Source: Erysipelotrichaceae bacterium
Lineage (GTDB): Bacteria; Bacillota_I; Bacilli_A; Erysipelotrichales; Erysipelotrichaceae
Length of the DNA: 48,650 nt
NCBI GenBank assembly: GCA_017432885.1
Contig: JAFRIE010000020.1
Coordinates: 1-48,650, forward strand
Reading direction: 5' to 3'
The notes beneath the pieces were generated by a model, which saw only the letters and a program-made list of their open reading frames with translations, had not been told where the DNA came from and made no database searches. This document shows, in pieces, positions 7,069 to 14,205 of the stretch. Position numbers and translations under genes: made by a program. Position 1 is the first letter of the stretch; each line of letters opens with the position of its first letter.

Positions 7069-8352
7069 TTACCAGGCGCCTAAGATCTTAGCGATAACAC
7101 CCAGGATGACACACTGCAGTTCCTCGATACCGGAACCGGTGACCTGACCCATAGCGGCAGTGATATAGCCTGTTTCCAGAGCCAGTTTCGTTGCCAGCGG
7201 AGCCATGAAGCTGTACATCAGGAAGCAGTATGCCATACATACTGCAGAAGCGACGATGGTCTTAAAGACATCGCCTTTTGCAAACAGCGAACATGCGCAG
7301 GTCGTGTAGCACAATGATCCAATGGAAGCGATCGGGAATACGGTAACGCCAGGCAGGAATGCCAGCGCCAGAGCGATCGGGATCATGATGACTGAGCACT
7401 GAATACCAGTCTCATCGCCCAGATACAGAGCTTCATCCATACCGATGTAGATATCATAGTCATCACCGAGGTGAGACTTGAAGAACTTACGGGCAGCGTT
7501 GGAAACAGGTACAAGACCTTCCATCAGCAGGCCGACCATCTTCGGAACAAGAATGATACATGCGGCAATCGTGACAGACATCGTGATAGCCGTAGCCAGA
7601 TCCAGTCTGGTAATGATCGAAATCAGCACGCCGGCAAAGAATGCCAGAACGGAAGTTTCACCGAAAGAACCAAGCTTGTCGTTGATCCACTTGCCGTTGA
7701 TGTTGACTTTGTTCAGCCCAGGAATCAGGTCGATCAGCTTGCAGACGACCCAGTCGATGCCCCACATGTAGTAAGCATCGGAGTTGCAGCAGGTCGTACC
7801 AGGCAGACCATAGTATTCCTGCCAGTAAGGCGCGATCTTGTCGCCCAGTTTAAGAACAACGACGAAGGTCAGAAGGCCAACCAGAATACCGATGACTGCA
7901 GAAACAGCAGGGCTCAGACCAATCATCATCAGTACATAGTAGCTGATGGCAGCGCCCAGAATGAAGTGCCAGTAATTCCATACGTCGACGTCCATCGTCT
8001 TCGTGAATTTCAGGCGGATCAGAACATAGTTCAGAATCATGCCCAGCGGAACGATGGCAATTGCGAACGGTGTTGACCAGGCAATCGCGCCGATACCTTC
8101 CCAGCCGATATCCGTTACCGTAAATCCGGCACCGAGGTCAGCATAGTGCGCAACGGCAGGTGCCAGTGCATCACATAATACGCCGATGACCAGGTTGATA
8201 CCGGTGAATCCGGCACCGATCTTTAAGCCGTTCTTGAAGGAATCAAACAGATTCATCTTAAAGAACAGACCGAGGATGGTGATGACGAACGGCAGGAAGA
8301 TGCCGCCCCCGAGATTCAGCACAAAGTTTACAACATTTGATAAAATCTCCAT
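7069..8352 (-). CDS. PTS galactitol-type EIIC permease (SgcC/GatC family)
   Basis: This 427-residue integral membrane protein has many hydrophobic segments over its full length (for example FLPFVITILGLFF near residue 20, AIAIVPLGMILNYVLI near 100 and the paired helices around 240-280). The family hallmark YIGMDEALYLGDE lies near residue 300, and GAGFTGIN near 47 is another conserved loop. It forms the translocation channel and works with the separately encoded EIIB and EIIA. The substrate cannot be read from sequence; the family covers galactitol and related polyols or sugars. AAGGGG precedes the ATG. It lies 25 bases after EIIB. Confidence 0.9.
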   Translation of the reverse strand: MEILSNVVNFVLNLGGGIFLPFVITILGLFFKMNLFDSFKNGLKIGAGFTGINLVIGVLCDALAPAVAHYADLGAGFTVTDIGWEGIGAIAWSTPFAIAIVPLGMILNYVLIRLKFTKTMDVDVWNYWHFILGAAISYYVLMMIGLSPAVSAVIGILVGLLTFVVVLKLGDKIAPYWQEYYGLPGTTCCNSDAYYMWGIDWVVCKLIDLIPGLNKVNINGKWINDKLGSFGETSVLAFFAGVLISIITRLDLATAITMSVTIAACIILVPKMVGLLMEGLVPVSNAARKFFKSHLGDDYDIYIGMDEALYLGDETGIQCSVIMIPIALALAFLPGVTVFPIASIGSLCYTTCACSLFAKGDVFKTIVASAVCMAYCFLMYSFMAPLATKLALETGYITAAMGQVTGSGIEELQCVILGVIAKILGAW

Positions 8353-8377
8353 AAATTTCCCCTTTCTTTAATCAGTT

Positions 8378-8683
8378 TTAATCTGCATTATACTTAGCAG
8401 CAGCCTCCAGCAGAGCGGCTTTCACATCTTCAATTACCGCATCCTCGTTGATACCGCTGATTAAGCCATCCACACGTACGAGTTTCGTACCGACATCCTG
8501 CTTAAAATTGGAAGTAACGAAACAGATGTCAAAATTCGAAGCATTAGCCATGACATTCTGGATACGTTCCTTATGAACGTCGATATCCACTCCGATCCCC
8601 TTGGCGATCTTAATGATCTCCTCGGCGGCATAAGCACTGGTAGCAATACCTGAACCACAGGCAATCATAACTCTTATAGCCAT
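8378..8683 (-). CDS. PTS EIIB component, galactitol type (SgcB-like)
   Basis: This 101-residue cytosolic domain starts MAIRVMIACGSGIATS, with C9 in the phosphocysteine loop. It receives phosphate from EIIA and transfers it to the sugar taken up by EIIC. The ATG at 8683 is chosen because the phosphocysteine loop should lie within the first dozen residues and AAAGGAG lies about 10 bases upstream. A longer frame to 8758 has no such support. It is the first gene of the leftward PTS operon, and the upstream 295 bases hold several inverted and direct repeats. Confidence 0.9.
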   Translation of the reverse strand: MAIRVMIACGSGIATSAYAAEEIIKIAKGIGVDIDVHKERIQNVMANASNFDICFVTSNFKQDVGTKLVRVDGLISGINEDAVIEDVKAALLEAAAKYNAD

Positions 8684-8730
8684 TGTAAAAACACTCCTTT
8701 TAATTATTTTATAACATCTGTGGAAAAAGC

Positions 8731-8753
8731 TAGAAAGTACCGATATCTTTCTA
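8731..8753. promoter_or_regulatory. inverted repeat TAGAAAG-N9-CTTTCTA upstream of EIIB, candidate operator
   Basis: Perfect 7-base arms at 8731-8737 and 8747-8753, 48 bases before the EIIB start codon. A further ACACA...TGTGT pair follows directly. On the minus strand TATAAA lies just downstream of the repeat in a likely -10 position, so the repeat could overlap or adjoin the PTS promoter. Confidence 0.4.
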
Positions 8754-8858
8754 CACACTTTTTTATTGTGTCTTTTTCTAGTTGGGATTTTTACTCGATT
8801 TGTTTTCTATTTTGAAATAATAAATATTTAATTTGTGTTATTTTCTGGCATAGATTTT

Positions 8859-8918
8859 ACACAGATTATTGATAATAATGGTTTTTTTAAACCATGGTTT
8901 ACGTTTTTAACACAGATT
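8859..8918. promoter_or_regulatory. two direct ACACAGATT motifs spaced 51 bp, shared with the sgc-like operon control region
   Basis: ACACAGATT occurs at 8859-8867 and 8910-8918, starts 51 bases apart or close to five helical turns. It is the same half-site that forms the palindrome at 3324-3339. The repeated occurrence in both control regions of the locus suggests binding of one regulator, most simply the PRD protein. Confidence 0.45.
8878..8901. promoter_or_regulatory. triple half-site ATGGTTT / AAACCAT / GGTTT palindrome
   Basis: ATGGTTT-TTTT-AAACCAT (8878-8895) overlaps the perfect 14-bp palindrome TAAACCATGGTTTA (8888-8901). The three alternating half-sites lie between the two ACACAGATT motifs. 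This could be a second operator or a cruciform-prone element. Confidence 0.4.
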
Positions 8919-8965
8919 TTTCGTTCAAAATGAGCTAGAATTATCTTAAATAAGAATCTTTCATC

Positions 8966-8971
8966 TACAAT
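8966..8971 (+). promoter_or_regulatory. -10-like hexamer TACAAT placed for a leaderless mRNA
   Basis: TACAAT ends 7 bases before the ATG at 8979 and no ribosome site is visible, so transcription would begin at or next to the start codon. The -35 is poor (ATCTTA at 17 bases), which fits dependence on an activator bound at the repeats upstream. Confidence 0.35.
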
Positions 8972-8978
8972 AAGATTA

Positions 8979-9626
8979 ATGATAAAAGGAATCATATTTG
9001 ACTGTGACGGCGTCCTTTTGGATTCCGAACCGCTTTTTACCAAAGCCATGGATATCATGGTCGAAGCCTACGGATTCGATCTGGATCTTAGTCTGCTTCC
9101 GGATGCCAACGGAACCACGGTAGAATACTTCTGCCGCATCGTTCTGGATCTGTATCCCCAGATCGATGTTCCTTTGAAAAAACTGGTAAAGGATTACTAC
9201 TATTATTCCGATCTTCTGCTGATGTCGGACGATCTAAAACCGATGGAAGGCATACGGGACTTCTGCAGGGAACAGTACGAAAAAGGCCGGCAGCTTTCTG
9301 TTGCCAGTTCTTCACCGGCCTATTATGTCAGACACAAGCTGAAGCTATTCAAGATAGAACCGTATTTCACATACATCGTGACAGCCGATGACATCACTCA
9401 CTCCAAGCCCCATCCCGAAATCTATCAAAAAGCGATCGAAAGAAGCGGTTTTGACCAGGATGAGCTGATCGTCATCGAAGATGCACCCAACGGTATTGCC
9501 GCAGCCAAGGCGGCAGGCCTCTATGTCGTCGGATTCAAGGGGGCAAAGATTATACAGGATACTTCTCGAGCCGATGAAGAAGTCTGCCGTTTCACGGATA
9601 TTCAAATACTAAAGAAAGGAAACTGA
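8979..9626 (+). CDS. HAD-superfamily phosphatase, beta-phosphoglucomutase-like, second copy
   Basis: This 215-residue protein has MIKGIIFDCDGVLLDSEPLF (nucleophile D8, acid/base D10), VASSSPAYYVRHKL (motif II), HSKPHPEIY (motif III lysine) and VIEDAPNGIAAAKAAG (motif IV). It is a paralogue of the HAD gene at 2607-3236, with the same start block and the same end pattern (IIQDTSRADEEVCRF). A phosphatase or mutase acting on a sugar phosphate is likely. It has no Shine-Dalgarno sequence and is followed after one base by the M42 gene, with which it forms a rightward operon divergent from EIIB. Confidence 0.85.
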   Translation: MIKGIIFDCDGVLLDSEPLFTKAMDIMVEAYGFDLDLSLLPDANGTTVEYFCRIVLDLYPQIDVPLKKLVKDYYYYSDLLLMSDDLKPMEGIRDFCREQYEKGRQLSVASSSPAYYVRHKLKLFKIEPYFTYIVTADDITHSKPHPEIYQKAIERSGFDQDELIVIEDAPNGIAAAKAAGLYVVGFKGAKIIQDTSRADEEVCRFTDIQILKKGN

Positions 9627-9627
9627 A

Positions 9628-10716
9628 ATGAAAAACGCAATCGCTAAAGATCTGGAAGACCTTTGTCTTCTGCCAAGCCTCTCCGGCCATGAACAGCTTG
9701 TCAGCAATTATTTGAAAGAACAGTTCGAACTGCTGGGCTTACAGGTAACAGTTGATGTCTTGGGAAATACTTATACCTGTATTGAAGGAAAGGATCATAA
9801 CAAGAAAGTTCTGGTAACCGGACATATGGACTCACCCGGTCTGATGGTCAAGACGATCACGGAGGAAGGATTCATCCGTTTTGAAAGAGTCGGCGGCATT
9901 CCGGAAAAGACGCTGCCTGCCTTAAGAGTGGCAGTCCAGGCAAAAGACCGCTATGTTCCCGGCGTGATCGGTGTGAAATCACACCATCTTACTTCAGCCG
10001 AAGAAAAGTACAAAGTTGACAAGTATCAGGAACTCTATATCGATATCGGCTGCTACAGCAGAAAAGAAGTTCTTGATCTGGGCGTTAGGATCGGCAACGC
10101 CATTACCTACTACCCGACTTTCGTCCGTCTGCAGAACGACATCGTATCCGGAACCTTTTTCGATAACCGGATCGCCTGCACCTGTCTGATCGAACTGGCG
10201 AAACTCTTCTGCAAAAACAAACCGGACTGTGATGTCTATTTGGCAGGAACGGTCCAGGAAGAATATACCATCAGAGGTGCCATCACGGCGGCCAGAGCCG
10301 TACAGCCGGATGCGATCATCTGCCTGGATGCTGAAGTTGCAGCCGATACGCCGGATCTAAAAGGAACAGGTGAAGTAAAACTTGGGGAAGGTCCGGCCAT
10401 GTCTCTGTACAATTTCCACGGAAGAGGTACATTAAACGGAACCATGCCGCATCCTTCTCTGGTCAGGCTCTATGAAGAAAGTGCCGAAGAGAGTGGCATC
10501 AACCTGCAAAGAGTTGCGGGAATCGGCGGCCTGACCGAGCTGGCCTACATGCAGCTGGAAGGAAACGGAATCGCCGGAATCGATATCGGCGCACCGTTCC
10601 GTTACTCTCATTCCTGCATCGAAACCTCCGATCTTAACGATATTGAACAGACCATCAGACTGACCGAACACGTCATCAGGAAAATCGACAAAAACTGCGA
10701 TCTGATCAGCAGATAA
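9628..10716 (+). CDS. M42-family metallo-aminopeptidase-like protein (SgcX-like)
   Basis: The 362-residue protein contains the complete M42 dinuclear metal set: GHMD (H66, D68), FFDNR (D179), VQEEYTIRGA (E211 as general base, E212 as ligand), CLDAE (D234) and YSHS (H328). M42 enzymes form large self-compartmentalising aminopeptidases, and SgcX and FrvX are members encoded in PTS loci, often mislabelled endoglucanases. The residue after QEE is Y rather than the usual V, otherwise the centre is intact. The start is supported by AAAGGAAAC in the end of the HAD gene. Its place in a sugar operon suggests processing of an amino-acid-linked or acylated sugar, or a yet unknown hydrolysis. Confidence 0.87.
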   Translation: MKNAIAKDLEDLCLLPSLSGHEQLVSNYLKEQFELLGLQVTVDVLGNTYTCIEGKDHNKKVLVTGHMDSPGLMVKTITEEGFIRFERVGGIPEKTLPALRVAVQAKDRYVPGVIGVKSHHLTSAEEKYKVDKYQELYIDIGCYSRKEVLDLGVRIGNAITYYPTFVRLQNDIVSGTFFDNRIACTCLIELAKLFCKNKPDCDVYLAGTVQEEYTIRGAITAARAVQPDAIICLDAEVAADTPDLKGTGEVKLGEGPAMSLYNFHGRGTLNGTMPHPSLVRLYEESAEESGINLQRVAGIGGLTELAYMQLEGNGIAGIDIGAPFRYSHSCIETSDLNDIEQTIRLTEHVIRKIDKNCDLISR

Positions 10717-10744
10717 ATCCGATTATACGAATTATTCAAATCAT

Positions 10745-10776
10745 AAAAAACAGTGCAATGCTGCACTGTTTTATTT
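10745..10776. terminator. bidirectional terminator after the M42 gene
   Basis: CAGTGCA (10751-10757) pairs with TGCACTG (10762-10768), extended by AA/TT pairs, with an A-run on the left and TTTTATTT on the right. It also overlaps the stop codon of the convergent methyltransferase gene. Confidence 0.75.
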
Positions 10777-11610
10777 AAAATTGATTTTTATGATCTTCAT
10801 CCTGACCAGCCTGTCACAGAACAACAGCATCAGTTTATGAAAAAGATTCACATCATAGTAAATATCCCGATAGCCTCTCATATAGCTTCTTTCGCTGACC
10901 TTTTCAAAACGGCGGCTCCAACCGCTGATTTCTGATATGCCATTTAGCGAGAAATATGCCGACACACTGCTGATGTCTGCTTCTTTGAGCCACGTTTTAC
11001 GCATCATCCTTGCGCCTAACTCGTTACAGGAATCAAAGACCAGTACAGCTCTCGGAAATCTTTCAGCCAATGTTACAGAAAGCTTTCTGACCTCTTCTTT
11101 CTTTAAATAGTAGAAAACACCTGCCGCAAAGAAAACAGCTCCCCTGCTTCCATCGATCCGATCCATCCAGTGATAATCGTTAAGATCACAGGCAATGTTT
11201 TCTTCTCTTTCGTTCTTTTTCAGTAACTGTTCCCTGATTTTAATTACGTCGGCAAAGTCCACATTAAAGCCATGGCAGCTTCCATTGTCGGCTTTGGAAA
11301 AAGAATCATCAAGTCCGCAGCCGAGGTTCACCACGGCAGCTTCAGGATGCTTTTTCAGATAGTCTCTGATTTCCCAAAGAAGATCATAATGCCTTTGTGC
11401 CACTTCCAGAGCGCCAAATAATCCTGCCTGGCTTTCCATCATCTTCTTCTTCGATTCGAAGTCATAATCCAGCATCTCGCAGATTCGTCCGGCCTCTTTG
11501 TCTTCAAACAGTTCCGGAAAATGATCCGTACAGATCTTTCTTCCATACAAAGGTATCACAAGCGTTTCCTGAACGCTGTTTTTTTCAACATGGTATTTCT
11601 TCATTTTCAT
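10771..11610 (-). CDS. class I SAM-dependent methyltransferase, leucine carboxyl methyltransferase/TcmP-like
   Basis: This 279-residue protein has the SAM-binding strand-loop VVNLGCGLDDSF (~residues 93-104), preceded by RHYDLLWEI and followed by GFNVDFADVI and the NIACDLND acidic strand. That arrangement matches the LCM/TcmP (PF04072-like) O-methyltransferases. The target is unknown. The ATG at 11610 overlaps the stop of the upstream gene as ATGA; an ATG two codons later (11604) is better spaced from the AAGAAGG ribosome site and may be the real start. It is the last gene of a leftward unit with a thiazoline-carboxylate hydrolase-like protein, suggesting the two act on one small molecule. Confidence 0.75.
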   Translation of the reverse strand: MKMKKYHVEKNSVQETLVIPLYGRKICTDHFPELFEDKEAGRICEMLDYDFESKKKMMESQAGLFGALEVAQRHYDLLWEIRDYLKKHPEAAVVNLGCGLDDSFSKADNGSCHGFNVDFADVIKIREQLLKKNEREENIACDLNDYHWMDRIDGSRGAVFFAAGVFYYLKKEEVRKLSVTLAERFPRAVLVFDSCNELGARMMRKTWLKEADISSVSAYFSLNGISEISGWSRRFEKVSERSYMRGYRDIYYDVNLFHKLMLLFCDRLVRMKIIKINFK

Positions 11611-12212
11611 TGCCTTCTTTCAATCAGATCATGACAGCATTTTCCATCGGACAAGTCGGAATACCTGGTAAACTTCACGTTCCGGGTAAGATTATTGTAG
11701 GCGGATATATCGGTATTGCAGAAAATTTTGCACAGACTTTTGATCCCGTAATATTCAAACATCCGCACATACATACAACGGCCGATGCTATATTCAATTC
11801 TATCAGCGCCGACTTCGAAGTAATCGTAAGTGATACTCCTATCCTTCACTCTTTTGTTATGATCGTCAATATTCCATTTCTCGACGATCTCATAAGCATT
11901 CGGCAATACATCGATGGTCTTCTCCAGGATTGCGACAACTTTTTTCCGTGTTTTAAAAGCCGTATCCGTAAAATCCATGATCTTTTTATCTGAAAGTCCT
12001 TTTTCTTTCAGTTCCAAACACATTGCAATGACTGCATAGACCAACTCTACGTTCATCGTCGGATAAATATCATGCGCCTTGAAAGCAGCAGAATCATACA
12101 TCGTTCTTAATCTGTCTTTGTAGGACTTTGTCATTGCTTTCGTATCAGAAAAACCCGTTTCTTTTAATGCTTTCCCGTATCGTTTTGCGTATTTATCGAT
12201 TTGTTTCTTCAT
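11607..12212 (-). CDS. L-2-amino-thiazoline-4-carboxylate hydrolase-like protein (copy B)
   Basis: 201 residues, mostly helical. The C-terminal part YDYFEVGADRIEYSIGRC, MFEYYGI, LCKIFCNTDI and GKCCHDLIERR matches the pattern of the ATC hydrolase family (PF14196-like): a Cys after an R/G turn, a short helix ending before an N/H-D motif, and a terminal Cys-H-D/C-D segment. Founding members open the thiazoline ring in cysteine formation, but most members are uncharacterised. GAGGTAG precedes the ATG at 12212. It is coupled to the methyltransferase (ATGA overlap) and lies 191 bases after the ZIP gene on the same strand. A diverged paralogue lies at 13437-14072. Confidence 0.65.
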   Translation of the reverse strand: MKKQIDKYAKRYGKALKETGFSDTKAMTKSYKDRLRTMYDSAAFKAHDIYPTMNVELVYAVIAMCLELKEKGLSDKKIMDFTDTAFKTRKKVVAILEKTIDVLPNAYEIVEKWNIDDHNKRVKDRSITYDYFEVGADRIEYSIGRCMYVRMFEYYGIKSLCKIFCNTDISAYNNLTRNVKFTRYSDLSDGKCCHDLIERRQ

Positions 12213-12319
12213 TTCACTTCTACCTCAAAAACGTACATACACCTGCTGGTTTCATCCAATGACCCTCCAGAAAAAACGATCTTCGTGTTCCTGTGCGGCT
12301 TCCTGAATGATTTCGGGCC
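12209..12319 (-). other. short open frame, possible gene remnant or small gene overlapping copy B start
   Basis: A leftward frame of about 36 codons ends in TGA overlapping the ATG of the next gene as ATGA. Its end, SLDETSRCMYVFEVEVK, reads like the terminal strand of a real protein and GGAGGG lies inside it, but there is no ATG early in the frame. A second, 11-codon frame in another register (12220-12255, ATG with TGGAGGG upstream) could instead be a leader peptide. The rest of 12320-12403 shows only a CAGCAG/CTGCTG hairpin after the ZIP stop with no U-run. Confidence 0.25.
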
Positions 12320-12403
12320 TCATTGTGAAAAACTTTTATCCTGCATTAGGACAATAGCCACATACAGCAGCAGAAACAAAGCTGCTGAATATCGGATTGT
12401 TCC

Positions 12404-13186
12404 TTAACCCAATGCTACATCCAGCGCCATCATCAGACTGAAACCGATCGCAAAGGATACGACACCAATATTAGAATGCTTCCCGGCCGACATCTCTGGA
12501 ATCAGCTCTTCTACAACGACATACAGCATTGCCCCTGCGGCGAACGAAAGAAAATAAGGCATTGCCGGTACGACAAGTCCGGCGACGATGACAGTCAACG
12601 CACCAAACAGAGGCTCTACCGCTCCCGATAGAACACCCAGCCAGAAAGACTTCCTCTTACTTTTTCCCTCTGCAAACAGCGGCATTGAGATGATCGCCCC
12701 TTCCGGGAAGTTCTGTATGGCAATTCCCAAAGCCAGAGCCATAGCAGCACCTGACGTAATGTTTCCCGATCCGTTTGCCAATCCGGCATAGACAACACCG
12801 ACTGCCATTCCTTCCGGAATATTATGAAGCGTAACGGCCAGAACCATCATCACGATCCTGGTCAGCCTACTTTCCAGTCCTTCTGTCTGGTTGATGTTTC
12901 GATGAAGATGTGGAATGATCTCATCCAGAAGCAGCAGAAACAGAATGCCAAACCAGAAACCGATAAAAGCCGGAACAAACGCCCACCTTCCTTTATCAGC
13001 AGACTGATCGATCGCCGGTACGATCAGACTCCAGATGGATGCCGCCACCATTACGCCGGCCGCAAAACCGGTCAAAGCCCGCTGCACAGAGATCCTAAGA
13101 TCTTTTTTCAGGAAAAAAACGCAGGCAGCACCTGCGGATGTTCCGATAAATGGAATCAACAGTCCTGCAACTATTGTTTTTGTCAT
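12404..13186 (-). CDS. ZIP-family divalent metal transporter
   Basis: This 260-residue protein has about eight membrane helices and the two ZIP metal motifs in helices 4 and 5: HNIPEGMAVG (H121, E125) and QNFPEGAIIS (158-167). A DEIIPHLHRN segment (88-97) before helix 4 is a His-containing loop seen in GufA-type ZIPs. It imports a divalent metal such as zinc, iron or manganese; the specificity cannot be told. The ATG at 13186 overlaps the stop of the HMA gene as ATGA and follows AAGGGGTGG. A GTG at 13198 lies inside that ribosome site and is unlikely. Coupling to an HMA protein supports a metal-handling operon. Confidence 0.88.
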   Translation of the reverse strand: MTKTIVAGLLIPFIGTSAGAACVFFLKKDLRISVQRALTGFAAGVMVAASIWSLIVPAIDQSADKGRWAFVPAFIGFWFGILFLLLLDEIIPHLHRNINQTEGLESRLTRIVMMVLAVTLHNIPEGMAVGVVYAGLANGSGNITSGAAMALALGIAIQNFPEGAIISMPLFAEGKSKRKSFWLGVLSGAVEPLFGALTVIVAGLVVPAMPYFLSFAAGAMLYVVVEELIPEMSAGKHSNIGVVSFAIGFSLMMALDVALG

Positions 13187-13434
13187 AATCCAAACCACCC
13201 CTTTTTCTCGTAATGTTCAGATACCACTTCTTCACATGTATATCCCGTTTGGTTTATTGCTTCTTTTAACAGATCCGGATCGACGTTTTCTTCACTAAGA
13301 AAACTTGCTTCCTTCCGGTTTCTGGAAGCAGATACCTTTTTCGCGGAAGGAACGCTCTTCCTGATCACGTCGCAGATATGTGCTTCGCACATTCCGCACA
13401 TCATTCCCTCTATTTTCAATGTCGTTTTAATCAT
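13183..13434 (-). CDS. heavy-metal-associated (HMA) domain protein
   Basis: An 83-residue soluble protein that starts MIKTTLKIEGMMCGMCEAH, with C13 and C16 forming the metal site of the ferredoxin-like HMA fold. TGYTCEEV near residue 68 matches the final strand, but with an extra Cys. The CGMC pair typically binds Cu(I) or Zn(II). The C-terminus adds a short EHYEKKGWFGL tail. It sits between a thiazoline-hydrolase-like gene (2 bases away) and the ZIP gene (4-base overlap), so the three are co-translated. It may be a chaperone feeding or sensing the transported metal. Confidence 0.82.
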   Translation of the reverse strand: MIKTTLKIEGMMCGMCEAHICDVIRKSVPSAKKVSASRNRKEASFLSEENVDPDLLKEAINQTGYTCEEVVSEHYEKKGWFGL

Positions 13435-13436
13435 CT

Positions 13437-14072
13437 TTAACCTCTCTTCTTCTTATAGCCGCAGTCGCAGTACGGACCTCCGGAAGCCAGCGTGTATTTT
13501 CTGACAAAATCAGATGCTCCTCCCGCTTCGCTCATCACATAATCCAGATGACACATGGCAGGTACAAGTTCATACAGCCCGCACTCCTTCATCAGCGTAC
13601 AGATGCCGCATCGATCGAATCTGGCTTCATACCCTTCTCCATCCGTGTAAGGAATAAAATCCATTGTCCAGGAATAAGGGTTCCGGTCTGCCGCTTTCAG
13701 TAATGCCGTATCTTTCATTTCTTGAATATCTTTGTTAGAGAATTTCATCTTCCCTTTCAGTCTGCAGAACCATTTCATGATCCCGGTCATCATTGCTTTC
13801 TCATAATACTCGGTTGCATCTTCAAGATCCGGCTTTGTATTCATGCTTAGCAGGAAACCGCATAGCATCGCACAGTTCACGATATTCAGCTTAAAACGAT
13901 CTTTCTTTTCGAATTCCGGAAGTCTACCGATGATCTCTTTATACTTCCTTTTTGCTGATCCTGTAATTCTTTCAGCGTCTTTTTCGCTGTAATGCAGAAC
14001 GGAAACAAGATGCTTCTGGAAAGATTTTCCAAACAGTAACCACATCCCCATAGGCATACCTACATATTTCAT
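13437..14072 (-). CDS. L-2-amino-thiazoline-4-carboxylate hydrolase-like protein (copy A)
   Basis: This 211-residue protein has the family's C-terminal half: FDRCGICTLMKECGLYELV, then MCHLDYVMSEAGGA and a final YTLASGGPYCDCGY, rich in Cys and with H-D. The N-terminal half is helical. Family reactions on thiazoline carboxylates depend on cysteine, and the many Cys here (RCGIC, MKEC, MCH, YCDC) could also bind metal, which fits the HMA/ZIP operon. GGAAGGAG lies upstream of the ATG at 14072. It is the first gene of this operon, with a clear -10 and inverted repeat at 14092-14114. It is only distantly similar to copy B. Confidence 0.7.
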   Translation of the reverse strand: MKYVGMPMGMWLLFGKSFQKHLVSVLHYSEKDAERITGSAKRKYKEIIGRLPEFEKKDRFKLNIVNCAMLCGFLLSMNTKPDLEDATEYYEKAMMTGIMKWFCRLKGKMKFSNKDIQEMKDTALLKAADRNPYSWTMDFIPYTDGEGYEARFDRCGICTLMKECGLYELVPAMCHLDYVMSEAGGASDFVRKYTLASGGPYCDCGYKKKRG

Positions 14073-14091
14073 TAATCATGTCTCCTTCCAA

Positions 14092-14114
14092 GTTAGCATT
14101 AACTAACTATTATA
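14092..14114 (-). promoter_or_regulatory. -10 element with overlapping operator-like repeat for the ATC-HMA-ZIP operon
   Basis: On the minus strand a perfect TATAAT (14114-14109) is followed by GTTAG-N6-CTAAC (14107-14092), an inverted repeat that would cover the transcription start near 14102. A repressor bound there would block initiation; a metal-responsive factor is an obvious candidate given the ZIP and HMA genes, though the sequence is not a clear Fur, Zur or MntR box. The -35 is weak. Confidence 0.5.
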
Positions 14115-14168
14115 ATAACCCTTTTTCCAAAAGAAATGTTAGTCTTTTACTCTATAAGTCAAAAGATA

Positions 14169-14198
14169 ATAAAAACCCATAATCAGAGATCATGGGTT
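14169..14198 (-). terminator. terminator of the Cof-type phosphatase gene
   Basis: On the minus strand AACCCATGATC pairs with GATTATGGGTT with one mismatch, and is followed by TTTTATTATC. It begins 7 bases after the stop at 14206. Confidence 0.75.
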
Positions 14199-14205
14199 CC
14201 GTGTC

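Noticed and set aside
8728..8745. sigma-54-like CGGTACTTTCTAGC on the minus strand before EIIB
   Set aside because: GG and GC are 11 bases apart rather than 12, and sigma-54 promoters do not tolerate that.
8846..8861. sigma-54-like TGGCAT-AGATT-TTACA on the plus strand ahead of the HAD/M42 genes
   Set aside because: The spacing fits, but the invariant GC of the -12 element is AC, and the regulator here lacks GAFTGA. Kept only as a curiosity.
8828..9058. 76-residue leftward frame in the PTS intergenic region
   Set aside because: It overlaps the HAD gene start and the regulatory repeats, and its composition is low-complexity with no ribosome site.
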